Source: Candidatus Poribacteria bacterium (GTDB lineage Bacteria > Poribacteria > WGA-4E > WGA-3G). From it: a stretch of DNA of 36,906 bases. Positions 1-7,251 of this stretch are shown here, piece by piece. The position numbers were made by a program, and so were the translations under genes. Under the pieces are notes generated by a model. It searched no databases and was not told where the DNA came from. It worked only from the letters and a program-made list of their open reading frames with translations. Numbering within the stretch: the first letter of the stretch is position 1; each line of letters begins with the position of its first letter. The stretch spans positions 1-36,906 of the forward strand of contig JAJEDN010000098.1 of the NCBI GenBank assembly GCA_022821495.1, read 5' to 3'.

Positions 1-590
1 TTCGGAGTATCTGGCAACTCACAGGTAATATGAGCATACCAGTTAGATGCTTTTTTGACGAGCGTGACTTGTGTTGGATCCCCTTGAAGCGGGCGGTGCA
101 TGTATATTTTCACTTCGCCAAGTTTTGGAACTTTCAAACGGTCATGTTTCCATGCTGTTTCGCGGATCGGGTTTTCGCGAACACGTATGGTTTGTTTTTC
201 AGTGCCTTTTGTTTTCCGACGAACAACTTTGGTATAGTTGCGAAGTTTCCACGTCATAGATTTAATCTGTTTGCGGTGTCTTGGATAGCCTTTTTTCGCA
301 GTGCCGTTTTTACAACGTCGATAAAAACCATCAAAGGCTTTATCCATGCGTTCTAAAGCACAGACTTGCATATCTTGCGGAACAGCCCGAAAGTCCGAAT
401 ATCTTTCACGCGCAATCGTCAACTTCTTTTGTTGCTCATTGCAAGAAATAGATTGACCTTCAGTCTCCCAAGCAACTTTGCGATCGTGGCGCGCAGAGTT
501 CTGAAGTTCACAAAGATGCTCAAGCCATATTAATAATGTTGTTTGTTGTGTCCGTGTCGGATACACAGGGTATCTAAAAGTCAGTTTCAT
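1..590 (-). CDS. tnpB: TnpB/OrfB-like transposon protein, N-terminal part (runs off left edge)
   Basis: An open frame on the minus strand begins at ATG 590-588 and stays open for 196 codons to the window edge, so the C-terminal part (RuvC-like DED residues and zinc finger) is not visible. The protein begins MKLTFRYPVYPTRTQ, the usual opening of IS200/IS605 OrfB/TnpB proteins, in which a K/R-x-Y-P-x-x-P-T-x-x-Q motif heads the helix-turn-helix domain. Later parts (ALERMDKAFDGFYRR, KGYPRHRK and a beta-rich segment ending YAHITCELPD) also fit the family. TnpB is an RNA-guided nuclease encoded by transposons. No tnpA is visible on this side; it could lie outside the window or be absent. A clear promoter lies upstream at 687-715. 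Family assignment is fairly secure; whether the gene is intact cannot be seen. Confidence 0.85.
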   Translation of the reverse strand, partial: MKLTFRYPVYPTRTQQTTLLIWLEHLCELQNSARHDRKVAWETEGQSISCNEQQKKLTIARERYSDFRAVPQDMQVCALERMDKAFDGFYRRCKNGTAKKGYPRHRKQIKSMTWKLRNYTKVVRRKTKGTEKQTIRVRENPIRETAWKHDRLKVPKLGEVKIYMHRPLQGDPTQVTLVKKASNWYAHITCELPDTP

Positions 591-594
591 GGTA

Positions 595-681
595 TATCGT
601 GTATCGTGCGTTTATCCCCTTCTTAGTGGGAGGCAGACACATTACCAAGTGGTAACGCTAAGAATGTCTGCCAACACGATA
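595..681 (-). repeat. Nested hairpins in the tnpB leader
   Basis: Between the tnpB promoter and its ATG three sets of complementary arms nest: TATCGTGT (595-602) with ACACGATA (674-681), GGCAGAC (632-638) with GTCTGCC (666-672), and TTACC with GGTAA around 643-655. IS200/IS605 elements carry imperfect hairpins near their ends, so this may be part of the left end. It could equally be a leader RNA structure. The true element boundary cannot be fixed from one copy. Confidence 0.5.
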
Positions 682-686
682 CTATA

Positions 687-715
687 AGTATACCACAATT
701 TCAGACCAAAGTCAA
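687..715 (-). promoter_or_regulatory. Sigma-70 type promoter of tnpB
   Basis: On the minus strand a TTGACT box (715-710) is followed after 17 bases by TATACT (692-687). Transcription would begin about 85-90 bases before the tnpB ATG, so the nested hairpins would be in the leader. Confidence 0.65.
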
Positions 716-782
716 CTGTTTTTTTAGGCGTTTGGTCTAATTCATGAGGGCGGATTTTCCTCCCAAAGATAAATCTTTGGGA
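703..782. repeat. Two inverted repeats upstream of tnpB, possible transposon left end
   Basis: AGACCAAA (703-710) pairs with TTTGGTCT (731-738). Further out, TCCCAAAGAT (761-770) and ATCTTTGGGA (773-782) form a perfect 10-bp stem with a two-base loop. Either could be the subterminal hairpin of an IS200/IS605-type left end. The second could also be a stand-alone repeat. It is not followed by a T-run on either strand, so a rho-independent terminator is unlikely. Confidence 0.4.
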
Positions 783-854
783 AACCTCCAATCCCTAAAC
801 TTAGGTGAGAAAGAAAAATACGGTTAGCACGAGCGTGACCATGATTCGCATCAT

Positions 855-1202
855 TTATTTAGGGGTTTCCGCTGTGTTTTGTTCAACGGATTCAGATGGC
901 TTTGCGTCTTCGGCAATCATCGTCTCCAGTTCATTTCTCAAGCCTTGGATCTGAGAAATCTTTTCCGCCATTTTATCAAACATCTGCTGTTTGGATTTGA
1001 TGCCTTCATCAATGAGGAACGCTGTCGCTTCAGAACGACTGTTAAATTGTCCTGATTCCACAAGTTCGTCAATCCGACTGAGATTTTCCTCATCGACTCT
1101 GACCATAACCACATTATTCCGTCTTCGCGGTCCCCTTGGGTGCCGCGGGCCTCGCCTTTCACGAGGGCCTCTGCCTTGTTGTCTGGCAAGAAATTTTGGC
1201 AT
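855..1202 (-). CDS. Ribbon-helix-helix (CopG/Arc-type) DNA-binding protein
   Basis: 115 residues. The first ~28 are very rich in Arg, Gly and Pro, a basic tail likely to contact nucleic acid. Residues ~30-70 (VVMVRVDEENLSRIDELVE, then SRSEATAFLIDEGI) match a ribbon-helix-helix domain: a short beta-strand, helix, turn and second helix. The C-terminal ~45 residues are helical and acidic. The start is supported by AAAGGAG seven bases before the ATG. RHH proteins are small dimeric repressors, often autoregulatory, and an inverted repeat just downstream of this gene's own -10 box fits that. No toxin gene is seen next to it, so an antitoxin role is unsupported. The exact family and target are unknown. 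Confidence 0.8.
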   Translation of the reverse strand: MPKFLARQQGRGPRERRGPRHPRGPRRRNNVVMVRVDEENLSRIDELVESGQFNSRSEATAFLIDEGIKSKQQMFDKMAEKISQIQGLRNELETMIAEDAKPSESVEQNTAETPK

Positions 1203-1236
1203 TGTAAATCTCCTTTCTGTAAAATACGGTTAATTT

Positions 1237-1250
1237 AATTACACGTAATT
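1237..1250. promoter_or_regulatory. Candidate operator of the RHH protein
   Basis: AATTAC-AC-GTAATT is a perfect 6+6 inverted repeat abutting the -10 box and covering the expected start of transcription of the RHH gene. Position and symmetry fit autorepression by a dimeric RHH protein. This is inference. Confidence 0.45.
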
Positions 1251-1280
1251 ATTATACAATATTACATGATAGGCTGTCAA
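1251..1280 (-). promoter_or_regulatory. Sigma-70 type promoter of the RHH gene
   Basis: Read on the minus strand, TTGACA (1280-1275) and TATAAT (1256-1251) are separated by 18 bases. Both boxes are perfect consensus. Confidence 0.75.
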
Positions 1281-1442
1281 ATTAAATTTTTTAATTTTTT
1301 GCTTTAGGTTTTTGCTTTAGGGTGTAAATTCTAACATTAAGAAGTATTTACACAGCTGCCTCACTACCCGCGTCGATCCGCTTTCGGGCAGGGCATCCAA
1401 TTTTAAGAAATTATTGGGCTTCACATCTCTTTTTAAGGATCC

Positions 1443-1464
1443 GGTTCGGTTAGGAAACCGAACC
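1443..1464. repeat. Hairpin GGTTCGGTT-AGGA-AACCGAACC in intergenic region
   Basis: A perfect 9-bp stem with a 4-base loop. The 415-base gap between the RHH and zinc-ribbon genes holds this hairpin, the two promoters and AT-rich sequence, with no gene visible. There is no T-run, so a dispersed palindromic repeat is more likely than a terminator. Confidence 0.6.
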
Positions 1465-1536
1465 TACCAGGCCTGCGGGTGAAAATTCAATCGAAAAATA
1501 GAGAATTGAATGCCTCTGGTTTCTCCGATGAGAAGA

Positions 1537-1565
1537 TTGACATCGGTTGAAATTTAGGATATAAT
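1537..1565 (+). promoter_or_regulatory. Consensus sigma-70 promoter for the zinc-ribbon gene
   Basis: TTGACA (1537-1542), 17 bases, TATAAT (1560-1565): full consensus at ideal spacing, about 50 bases before the ATG at 1618. Confidence 0.8.
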
Positions 1566-1617
1566 AGTTGATGTAGGACAGTCAACGAAAGCAGCATACC
1601 AAATAAGGAGATCCACA

Positions 1618-1863
1618 ATGAAATGCGGGAGATGCGGTTCTGAGAAAATTATGCCCAACTTGCGGATTCGGGATCGCTACGAGGCAGGAATGGGACAAGA
1701 CTTAGAAGTCGAGGTACAGGGTAATCCTAATGCCTTAATCTTTAAGCAGGCGCATAGGGAACCCCTACGAGCAACTGTCTGTGGTGAATGTGGTAACGTT
1801 GGTCTCTCTGTCGAGAATCCGCATCGGTTATGGAAAGTCTATACCGAACGAGAAAATTCGTAG
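1618..1863 (+). CDS. Small zinc-ribbon protein
   Basis: 81 residues. It opens MKCGRCGSEK and has a second pair in CGECGN at ~58-62, so two CxxC pairs (C3/C6 and C58/C61) can bind one zinc in a rubredoxin-like ribbon. The start follows AAGGAG with 7 bases of spacing and has a consensus promoter. The remainder is without a recognised catalytic motif. Such small ribbons can bind nucleic acid or protein partners; the function is not known. The 3' end lies 77 bases before the ATG chosen for the phosphodiesterase gene, so co-transcription is likely. Confidence 0.8.
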   Translation: MKCGRCGSEKIMPNLRIRDRYEAGMGQDLEVEVQGNPNALIFKQAHREPLRATVCGECGNVGLSVENPHRLWKVYTERENS

Positions 1864-1940
1864 GACGGACTTCTGGATCGGTTTTACGATTGATGTTTCA
1901 ACACGGTCAGAAAATGCGCGTACAGATTTATGGAGGAGTG

Positions 1941-3434
1941 ATGGAATCAACCGAGCCGCATTTCAAACGTCTTGTTTTTATTATCGTTGATGGGGCACCC
2001 TACAAAATTTTTAGAGCGTTGGTTGGAAACGGTGACCTGCCGAATATAAAAAAACATGTGGTAGATCGGGGTAGCCTGAACAAAGCGGTCTCCGCGTTTC
2101 CTTCAACAACAGGACCTGCCTTTATCCCTTTTTTCATGGGGTTGTATCCAGGCACAGCAAATATTCCGGGGATTCGGTGGTTATCTAAATCAAATTTCCA
2201 ACGACCCCACCGCTTCAAACGCCCCGGCATTTGCAGTTACATGGGACTTGATGGACTCAATTTCGAAGCCGATTTACCGTCAGATGCCTCGACCCTATTT
2301 AATTTCTTCTCCCCTGTAAGCAACATTTACAATCTACTCGCCCTTGGATGTCCGCCTGTCAAAAATCTGACGCGCTGGGTTAAACCGTTTGTCTATACTC
2401 ACGCCCATTTTTCGCATCGCTGGCGGTTCGTTAATCGGATTGCGGTTCGTCGGTTACACAAAGCCGCTGAAGCAGGTGACGAATTCATCACGTGCCTCTT
2501 TCCGGCAGTTGATACTTTTTCACACCTCACAGCGATACAATCGCCAGCGGTGCTCCAGACCTACCGAGAGATAGACGCTGCGATCGGTAAACTTGTTGAC
2601 ATTTTACAAAAGGCGAATACTTTTGAAGAGACACTTATCCTGATTACCAGCGACCACGGGATGAGTGATACACACACACATATTGACATTCCACAGCATT
2701 TAGACGACAACGGTTGGCGATGCCTACATTATCCAAAGATTTGGCGGCAAGACGCAGTATCCGCCAGTATGGTATCGGGAAACGGGATGACGCATCTCTA
2801 TTTTAAAGACAGTTCGGCTGAAAAAGGATGGGGGGCGCGCACGCCTTTCGAGAAACTCTATCAAATGGGTGTTGTTAACTCGCTTATTGAATTGGAAGGA
2901 TTGGGATTCATCGCCGGGCAAAGCGAGACAGGAGACATTATGGTCCAAAGCCGAGGTGGACAGGGGAAAATCTCTTGCCGCTCACGGGAAGCGGATCACG
3001 GAAACCCACAAAATGTAGCGTATTCCACGAAATGTGCAGACTCGCTACGTTTCTCCTACGAGTTTATAGGAACAGACCCGCTCGGATACGGTGTCTTCTA
3101 CAAAAATCTGTCCTCACGCGAAGCACTTCGTGAAACCTACGACAGTCCGTATCCAGATGGTATTGTCCAATTGTGGCAAATTTTCAATAGCGAAAGGACA
3201 GGCGATCTGGTTCTAAGTGCAGCGAGCGGTTATGATTTGCGCGCCCGTTATGAGATACCGAAACATCACGCGACGCACGGTGCTTTAATTGCGGAGCACA
3301 TGCACATCCCGCTTGCGACGAATTACCCAATCGCAGCGCAGTGCGTTCGTTCCGTTGATGTCTTTCCGACGGTGTTAAGCCTCTGTGGTCACAACGTTTC
3401 AGGGTATCCGATTGATGGTCGGATCGTCAAATGA
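1941..3434 (+). CDS. Alkaline-phosphatase-superfamily phosphodiesterase/nucleotide pyrophosphatase
   Basis: 497 residues from ATG 1941, chosen because GGAGGAG lies just before it and the conserved first strand follows at once. The frame is open further upstream (ATG 1914; start codon 1830 overlapping the zinc-ribbon gene), but those lack a good ribosome site. Type I phosphodiesterase features in order: metal-binding D17 in VFIIVDGAP; FPSTTGP at 53-59 with T57 as probable nucleophile; a D-x-x-x-H type ligand pair in AVDTFSHL; ITSDHGMSD (Asp-His ligands); and HATHG near the C-terminus. Members hydrolyse phosphodiester or pyrophosphate bonds of nucleotides or lipids with two zinc ions. No signal peptide is visible, so it may be cytoplasmic. 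The substrate cannot be predicted. Confidence 0.8.
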   Translation: MESTEPHFKRLVFIIVDGAPYKIFRALVGNGDLPNIKKHVVDRGSLNKAVSAFPSTTGPAFIPFFMGLYPGTANIPGIRWLSKSNFQRPHRFKRPGICSYMGLDGLNFEADLPSDASTLFNFFSPVSNIYNLLALGCPPVKNLTRWVKPFVYTHAHFSHRWRFVNRIAVRRLHKAAEAGDEFITCLFPAVDTFSHLTAIQSPAVLQTYREIDAAIGKLVDILQKANTFEETLILITSDHGMSDTHTHIDIPQHLDDNGWRCLHYPKIWRQDAVSASMVSGNGMTHLYFKDSSAEKGWGARTPFEKLYQMGVVNSLIELEGLGFIAGQSETGDIMVQSRGGQGKISCRSREADHGNPQNVAYSTKCADSLRFSYEFIGTDPLGYGVFYKNLSSREALRETYDSPYPDGIVQLWQIFNSERTGDLVLSAASGYDLRARYEIPKHHATHGALIAEHMHIPLATNYPIAAQCVRSVDVFPTVLSLCGHNVSGYPIDGRIVK

Positions 3435-3571
3435 ACTGTAGTCATTTGAATGTAAATTAGAAATAGATTGTGTTCTATGGTACAATTTTCAATCTCGCCA
3501 ACTCTGTCCATGTTTTAGGCAAACCTGCCGACCGATATTTTTCATAAACATTCCACTTTTTTGCAGAATTA

Positions 3572-3598
3572 TGTACGCTTTCACCCCCAAGTCGCGTC
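3572..3598 (+). promoter_or_regulatory. ECF-type promoter motif, copy 1
   Basis: TGTAC (3572-3576), 19 bases, GTC (3596-3598) within GCGTCACTATAT. It lies 42 bases before the ATG of the ECF sigma/clamp gene. The surrounding ~75 bases align with the region upstream of the third ECF gene. The arrangement resembles known ECF promoters with a -35 AAC/CAC-type box and a -10 CGTC box. Confidence 0.6.
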
Positions 3599-3639
3599 AC
3601 TATATGTCACATGAAGCACTTTCTTTTTAGAGGCACTTG

Positions 3640-5364
3640 ATGAGCAACGACAACATTGAACTGATTCAACGTATCCTTAAAGGTGATGACGCTGCCTTCA
3701 CGTGTTTGGTGAGAAAGTACCAGAAACAGGTTCACGCGCACGCATGGCGGAAAACAGGGGATTTCCATATCGCCGAAGATATTACGCAGGAAACGTTCCT
3801 ACAGGTCTATCGGAAATTGGCGACGCTGAAAGATCCGAGCCAATTTCCGGCATGGCTTCATGTCATTACCAACCGTCGCTGCCTCGCATGGCTTCGCAAG
3901 AAACGGATCCAAACGCATCCGTTGGAGGAAATGGCTATAGAAATAGCGGAAAAAACTTCCTATTCGAGCCACATTGCTGCAGCACAGGCGGAAAGTGCAG
4001 CGGAAGCAAAACGCGAACTTGTTCAAAATTTGCTGGTAAGATTGAAGGAAAGCGATCAGACAGTGATCAGACTTTACTACCTGAGCGAGATGACTTATGC
4101 CGAGATAGGTGAATTATTAGGTGTGTCAGCAGATACTATTCGGATTCGGATACGTCGTGCCCGGGAACGCCTAAAAAAGCACAAACCAATGATTCAAGAG
4201 GCATTGGACATCACAATTGAACAGGCAGATCACTTTCACAAATATTTGCATGAGGGTTTTGGAATGAAATTAACTTTTGAAAAAGATGATCTTTTGTCGT
4301 CCTTACAAGTGTTAGAGCGTGTCGCGACTCGTCAAGATACCGCGCCTATTCTCTCAAATGTTCTTATCCAAGCGGAGGGGAACACGATTGAGTGCATGGC
4401 AACGGACACCGAAATTGGTATTAGAATGAAAGTTGACGGGACAGTGAAAGAAAAAGGCACGATCCTTGTCTCCGCCGAAAAATTGGTGGATATCGTTAAA
4501 GCGTGGCCCGCCGAGCAACCGATAGACTTGGCAACAACAGACGACCGAGTTGAAATTACCTGTGGCGATAGCGTCCGGAAAATCGTTGGGTTTCCCGATA
4601 AAGCGTTCCCACAACTCCCTTCAGTTGATTCGGAAGCACCCATTATTGATGGAAAAACCCTACGGTCTGTCCTCCACAAAACGGGATTTGCTGCATCCAC
4701 AACGGCAGAGCGCCGATTTCTAAACGGGCTCTATTTTAACCTGCTTGAAGATAGAACAGAAGTCGTTGCAACCGACGGCATCCAGATTGCACTTGCCCAT
4801 TGTGAACCGCTCAAGTTATCTGACGGTAATGGTGGATTCATCGTACCCCTCAAAGCGGTCAAAGAAATTGAGCGAACTTTTGCCAATTCTCCAGAGATAA
4901 AGATTTCACGCATTGAGAATCAGATTCTCTTTGCGGACGATCACGCCACGCTGACATCGCGACTGGTAGCTGCTGAGTATCCAGCGTATAATAGCATCAT
5001 TCCAGAATCTTTTGTAGGGCGTGTTGTTGTGTCGAAAGCGTCCATTGTGGACACGACGCGTGAAATTTTCTCGCGCGCAAATCCGAAAAACGCCTTGGTC
5101 TGTTTAGAAATAGATCCTGAACAGATTCGGATCTCAGCGAAGATCTCCGAGACCGATGAAATACATGAAACGTTAGCAGTCGAGTCCGGCACTGGAAGCA
5201 TCCGCATCGGGATGAACGCTCAGCTGCTGATAGAGACACTTTCACACATTGAAACGAAGTCTGTATCACTGGAGTTCTCAAGCGCATTGAAGCCTCTTGC
5301 CGTTAAACCTATCGGTCAGGAAGGGCATATCTGTCTTATTATGCCGATGAGCATGGACTTCTAA
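3640..5364 (+). CDS. ECF sigma factor fused in frame to a DNA polymerase III beta sliding clamp
   Basis: 574 residues from ATG 3640 (AGAGG with 6 bases of spacing; a TTG lies one codon earlier). Residues 1-190 are an ECF sigma factor: region 2 around 18-90 (AFTCLVRKYQKQVHA, IAEDITQETFLQV) and region 4 around 135-187 (YAEIGELLGVSADTIRIRIRRAR). Residues 209-574 form a complete sliding clamp: MKLTFEKDDLLSSLQVLER, APILSNVLIQ, then three clamp-like parts, ending LIMPMSMDF, which resembles the usual DnaN tail. The clamp part is 366 residues, the same as E. coli DnaN. No stop codon lies between them, but ATG 4264 has its own ribosome site, so a free clamp could be made as well. I know of no established ECF-DnaN fusion. 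An ECF-type promoter precedes it and no anti-sigma gene is adjacent. Both domain calls are strong; that they act as one protein is untested. Confidence 0.88.
   Translation: MSNDNIELIQRILKGDDAAFTCLVRKYQKQVHAHAWRKTGDFHIAEDITQETFLQVYRKLATLKDPSQFPAWLHVITNRRCLAWLRKKRIQTHPLEEMAIEIAEKTSYSSHIAAAQAESAAEAKRELVQNLLVRLKESDQTVIRLYYLSEMTYAEIGELLGVSADTIRIRIRRARERLKKHKPMIQEALDITIEQADHFHKYLHEGFGMKLTFEKDDLLSSLQVLERVATRQDTAPILSNVLIQAEGNTIECMATDTEIGIRMKVDGTVKEKGTILVSAEKLVDIVKAWPAEQPIDLATTDDRVEITCGDSVRKIVGFPDKAFPQLPSVDSEAPIIDGKTLRSVLHKTGFAASTTAERRFLNGLYFNLLEDRTEVVATDGIQIALAHCEPLKLSDGNGGFIVPLKAVKEIERTFANSPEIKISRIENQILFADDHATLTSRLVAAEYPAYNSIIPESFVGRVVVSKASIVDTTREIFSRANPKNALVCLEIDPEQIRISAKISETDEIHETLAVESGTGSIRIGMNAQLLIETLSHIETKSVSLEFSSALKPLAVKPIGQEGHICLIMPMSMDF
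4264..5364 (+). other. dnaN: Possible internal start: stand-alone DnaN clamp within the fusion
   Basis: ATG 4264 is codon 209 of the fusion. GAGGG (4252-4256) lies 7 bases upstream, an ideal ribosome site. Translation from here gives a canonical-length clamp of 366 residues beginning MKLTFEKDD, the normal DnaN N-terminus. The clamp encircles DNA and tethers polymerase and repair proteins. Free clamp, fusion or both may be made. The absence of dnaA and recF nearby suggests an extra clamp gene rather than the main one, but the rest of the genome is not visible. Confidence 0.6.
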
Positions 5365-5440
5365 GCACCTCCTTTCTTACAGCCGTCGAGAACTGCCCAC
5401 ACGGTTTAGAAGGACACCCTAAACTCTACGGAGAACTTTA

Positions 5441-6241
5441 ATGACCCCTGAAATCGCTTTACAAAAACGCGAGCAAATGATTCGCGACGGTTTCTGTGTT
5501 ATCAACAACATTCTCACAGATGCGTTCTTGCAGGAACTCCGTGACGAATCGGAACGACTTCTCACTAATTATGTGCCACCAGACCACACCAGATACCATG
5601 GACATCATCTACAAGTTACAAGCAAAGACAATACGCTTGTTCAGAAACTATTAGAATGGCAACCTACCGTCAATGCCTTAGAAGAAATGGGGTTTGGCGA
5701 TTTCCCAGTCGCCAGAGGCATCACGATTCTGACGAAAGATCCAGGCGCGCCCCCACTTTATTGGCATCAAGATTGGTACCATTGGAATGACCCAATCAGT
5801 TGCGCGCCTTGGCCGCAAGATATCTTTATGAAGTATTATCTCACCGATACAACGCCAGAAAACGGCTGTTTAAAGGTTATTCCGAGCACACATCGCAAGC
5901 GCATTGATTTACACGATAAACTTCTCTATGCAAGCAAACAAGGTAATGTTTTAGAGCCAGGCTCAGAATCTAAGGAAAAATATGCTGTGATGTTCAGGGA
6001 CCATCCGGATCAGGTGGATGTTTGTGTCAAAGCCGGATCATTGGTGATGCGAGACGCACGCCTTCTACATTCCGTACGAAAAAACGATACGGACAAACGA
6101 CGCACAATGCTTCTCGTATGGATTCGCCGCCCGAACACTATTCCAGACTATTGGAACGACGAAATCCCTGAACCGGTTTTGAATCGAGATGAAAGCAAGG
6201 ACTATCCCAGTACAACGATTCCCAACGAATTTTTAAATTAA
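5441..6241 (+). CDS. Phytanoyl-CoA dioxygenase (PhyH) family protein, first copy
   Basis: 266 residues. The start has GGAG seven bases upstream. The family is Fe(II)/2-oxoglutarate-dependent oxygenases with a double-stranded beta-helix. Iron ligands are H109 and D111 in YWHQDWYHW and H210 in LLHSVRK; arginines in the following KRRTMLLVW segment can bind 2-oxoglutarate. The N-terminal DGFCVINNILTD segment is also typical. The substrate is not predictable: bacterial PhyH proteins act on diverse small molecules. It lies between two ECF genes; the 76-base gap after the ECF-clamp fusion lacks a clear promoter, so it may be co-transcribed with it. Confidence 0.85.
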   Translation: MTPEIALQKREQMIRDGFCVINNILTDAFLQELRDESERLLTNYVPPDHTRYHGHHLQVTSKDNTLVQKLLEWQPTVNALEEMGFGDFPVARGITILTKDPGAPPLYWHQDWYHWNDPISCAPWPQDIFMKYYLTDTTPENGCLKVIPSTHRKRIDLHDKLLYASKQGNVLEPGSESKEKYAVMFRDHPDQVDVCVKAGSLVMRDARLLHSVRKNDTDKRRTMLLVWIRRPNTIPDYWNDEIPEPVLNRDESKDYPSTTIPNEFLN

Positions 6242-6343
6242 ATGATGTTCCTAACCCTGATACGCCAAGAACTCTTGACCCATCTGATGAGCGTGCGTTT
6301 TTTGTTCATATTTTCAACCCCACCTAACTTCCTCCCAAAATCA

Positions 6344-6370
6344 TGCACCCCCTTTCCGTAAACTCGCGTC
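6344..6370 (+). promoter_or_regulatory. ECF-type promoter motif, copy 2
   Basis: TGCAC (6344-6348), 19 bases, GTC (6368-6370) within GCGTCTTTATATATA. Transcription would begin near 6378, which rules against the GTG at 6382 as translation start and favours GTG 6412. Confidence 0.6.
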
Positions 6371-6411
6371 TTTATATATAAGTGAACAAAAATACGCGCT
6401 GGAGTCTTTTG

Positions 6412-7038
6412 GTGAAAAACGAAGATGTTGCATTGATCCAACGTATCCTTGCAGGCGATGAAGATGCTTTTGCAAGTTTGATCAGAAAATACCAGAAGCA
6501 GGTTCACGCGCAGGCATTACGAAAAGTCGATGATTTTCAGATCGCTGAAGATATTGTACAAGAGACTTTCCTGCAAGTCTATCAGCGGTTGGAAACCTTG
6601 GAAGACCCGAAACTTTTTCCAAAGTGGCTTTATGTGATTGTGAATCGACGCTGTATCGCATGGCTCCGTAAAAACAGGCTACAAACCGAGCCACTGGAAG
6701 AGATCGACATCTCAGAGATAGAGACAGAGGCGTACTCCCGATACGTCGCTGCAGCACACGAAGCGGCTACTGTTGAAGCACAGCGGGATCTCGTCCAAAA
6801 ACTCCTTGCGAAGTTGAAGGAGAGCGATCGCGAGGTTATCACGCTTCACTACTTTGAAGAGATGTCATCTTCAGAAATAGGCGAGTTTTTAGGCGTATCC
6901 GAAAATACGATTAAGAGTCGGCTCCGGCGTGCGCGACAACGGTTAAAAAAGTATGAATTCATGATTCAAGAGACGTTAGACATTACAATCGAGGCGGGAC
7001 ACCGTTCCCAAAGACAATTGGAACGCCGTTTTTTCTAA
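6412..7038 (+). CDS. ECF sigma factor, stand-alone (208 residues)
   Basis: The GTG at 6412 is chosen because GGAG lies 7 bases upstream, the product then begins MKNEDVALIQRIL like its paralogues, and the alternative GTG 6382 sits at the expected transcription start. Region 2: AFASLIRKYQKQVHA and IAEDIVQETFLQV. Region 4: SSEIGEFLGVSENTIKSRLRRARQRLKK. It is closely related to the sigma part of the gene at 7252 (the segment ISEIETEAYSRYVA is shared), a recent duplicate. It ends after exactly 208 codons; its stop codon is at the same codon position where both neighbouring paralogues have the ATG of a fused partner. No anti-sigma gene is next to it. Confidence 0.88.
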   Translation: MKNEDVALIQRILAGDEDAFASLIRKYQKQVHAQALRKVDDFQIAEDIVQETFLQVYQRLETLEDPKLFPKWLYVIVNRRCIAWLRKNRLQTEPLEEIDISEIETEAYSRYVAAAHEAATVEAQRDLVQKLLAKLKESDREVITLHYFEEMSSSEIGEFLGVSENTIKSRLRRARQRLKKYEFMIQETLDITIEAGHRSQRQLERRFF

Positions 7039-7118
7039 CCTTCGCCAAGCGCAACACTATATTTTTCACAAACCCTCCGACAAATATTTCCCTTTCAAAC
7101 TTATTTTTTTCAAAATTA

Positions 7119-7144
7119 TGCACCCTTTTCTCTCAGTTCGCGTC
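7119..7144 (+). promoter_or_regulatory. ECF-type promoter motif, copy 3
   Basis: TGCAC (7119-7123), 18 bases, GTC (7142-7144) within GCGTCATTATATA. It lies about 107 bases before the ATG at 7252. The neighbourhood from ~7070 aligns with the region before the first ECF gene (CCGAC-AATATTT and AAATTATG blocks). Confidence 0.6.
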
Positions 7145-7251
7145 ATTATATAGTGAAGTGAACGGATAGGATGTTGTTCCGCACTTTGTAAATGCATCTA
7201 TCCGAGAAATGTGTAATCCGATTGGTGACAGTAGCCTTCTGGAGATGACAG

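Noticed and set aside
30..356. Plus-strand frame of 108 codons at the left end
   Set aside because: It lies opposite the clearly recognisable tnpB-like frame and has no similarity to a known family.
855..1202. Antitoxin of a toxin-antitoxin pair
   Set aside because: No toxin-like gene is next to it; the neighbours are tnpB and a zinc-ribbon protein.
1443..1464. Rho-independent terminator
   Set aside because: The stem is good but no T-run follows on either strand.
6382..6411. Start of the second ECF gene at GTG 6382
   Set aside because: This GTG lies at the predicted transcription start and has no ribosome site; GTG 6412 has GGAG at 7 bases and matches the paralogues.
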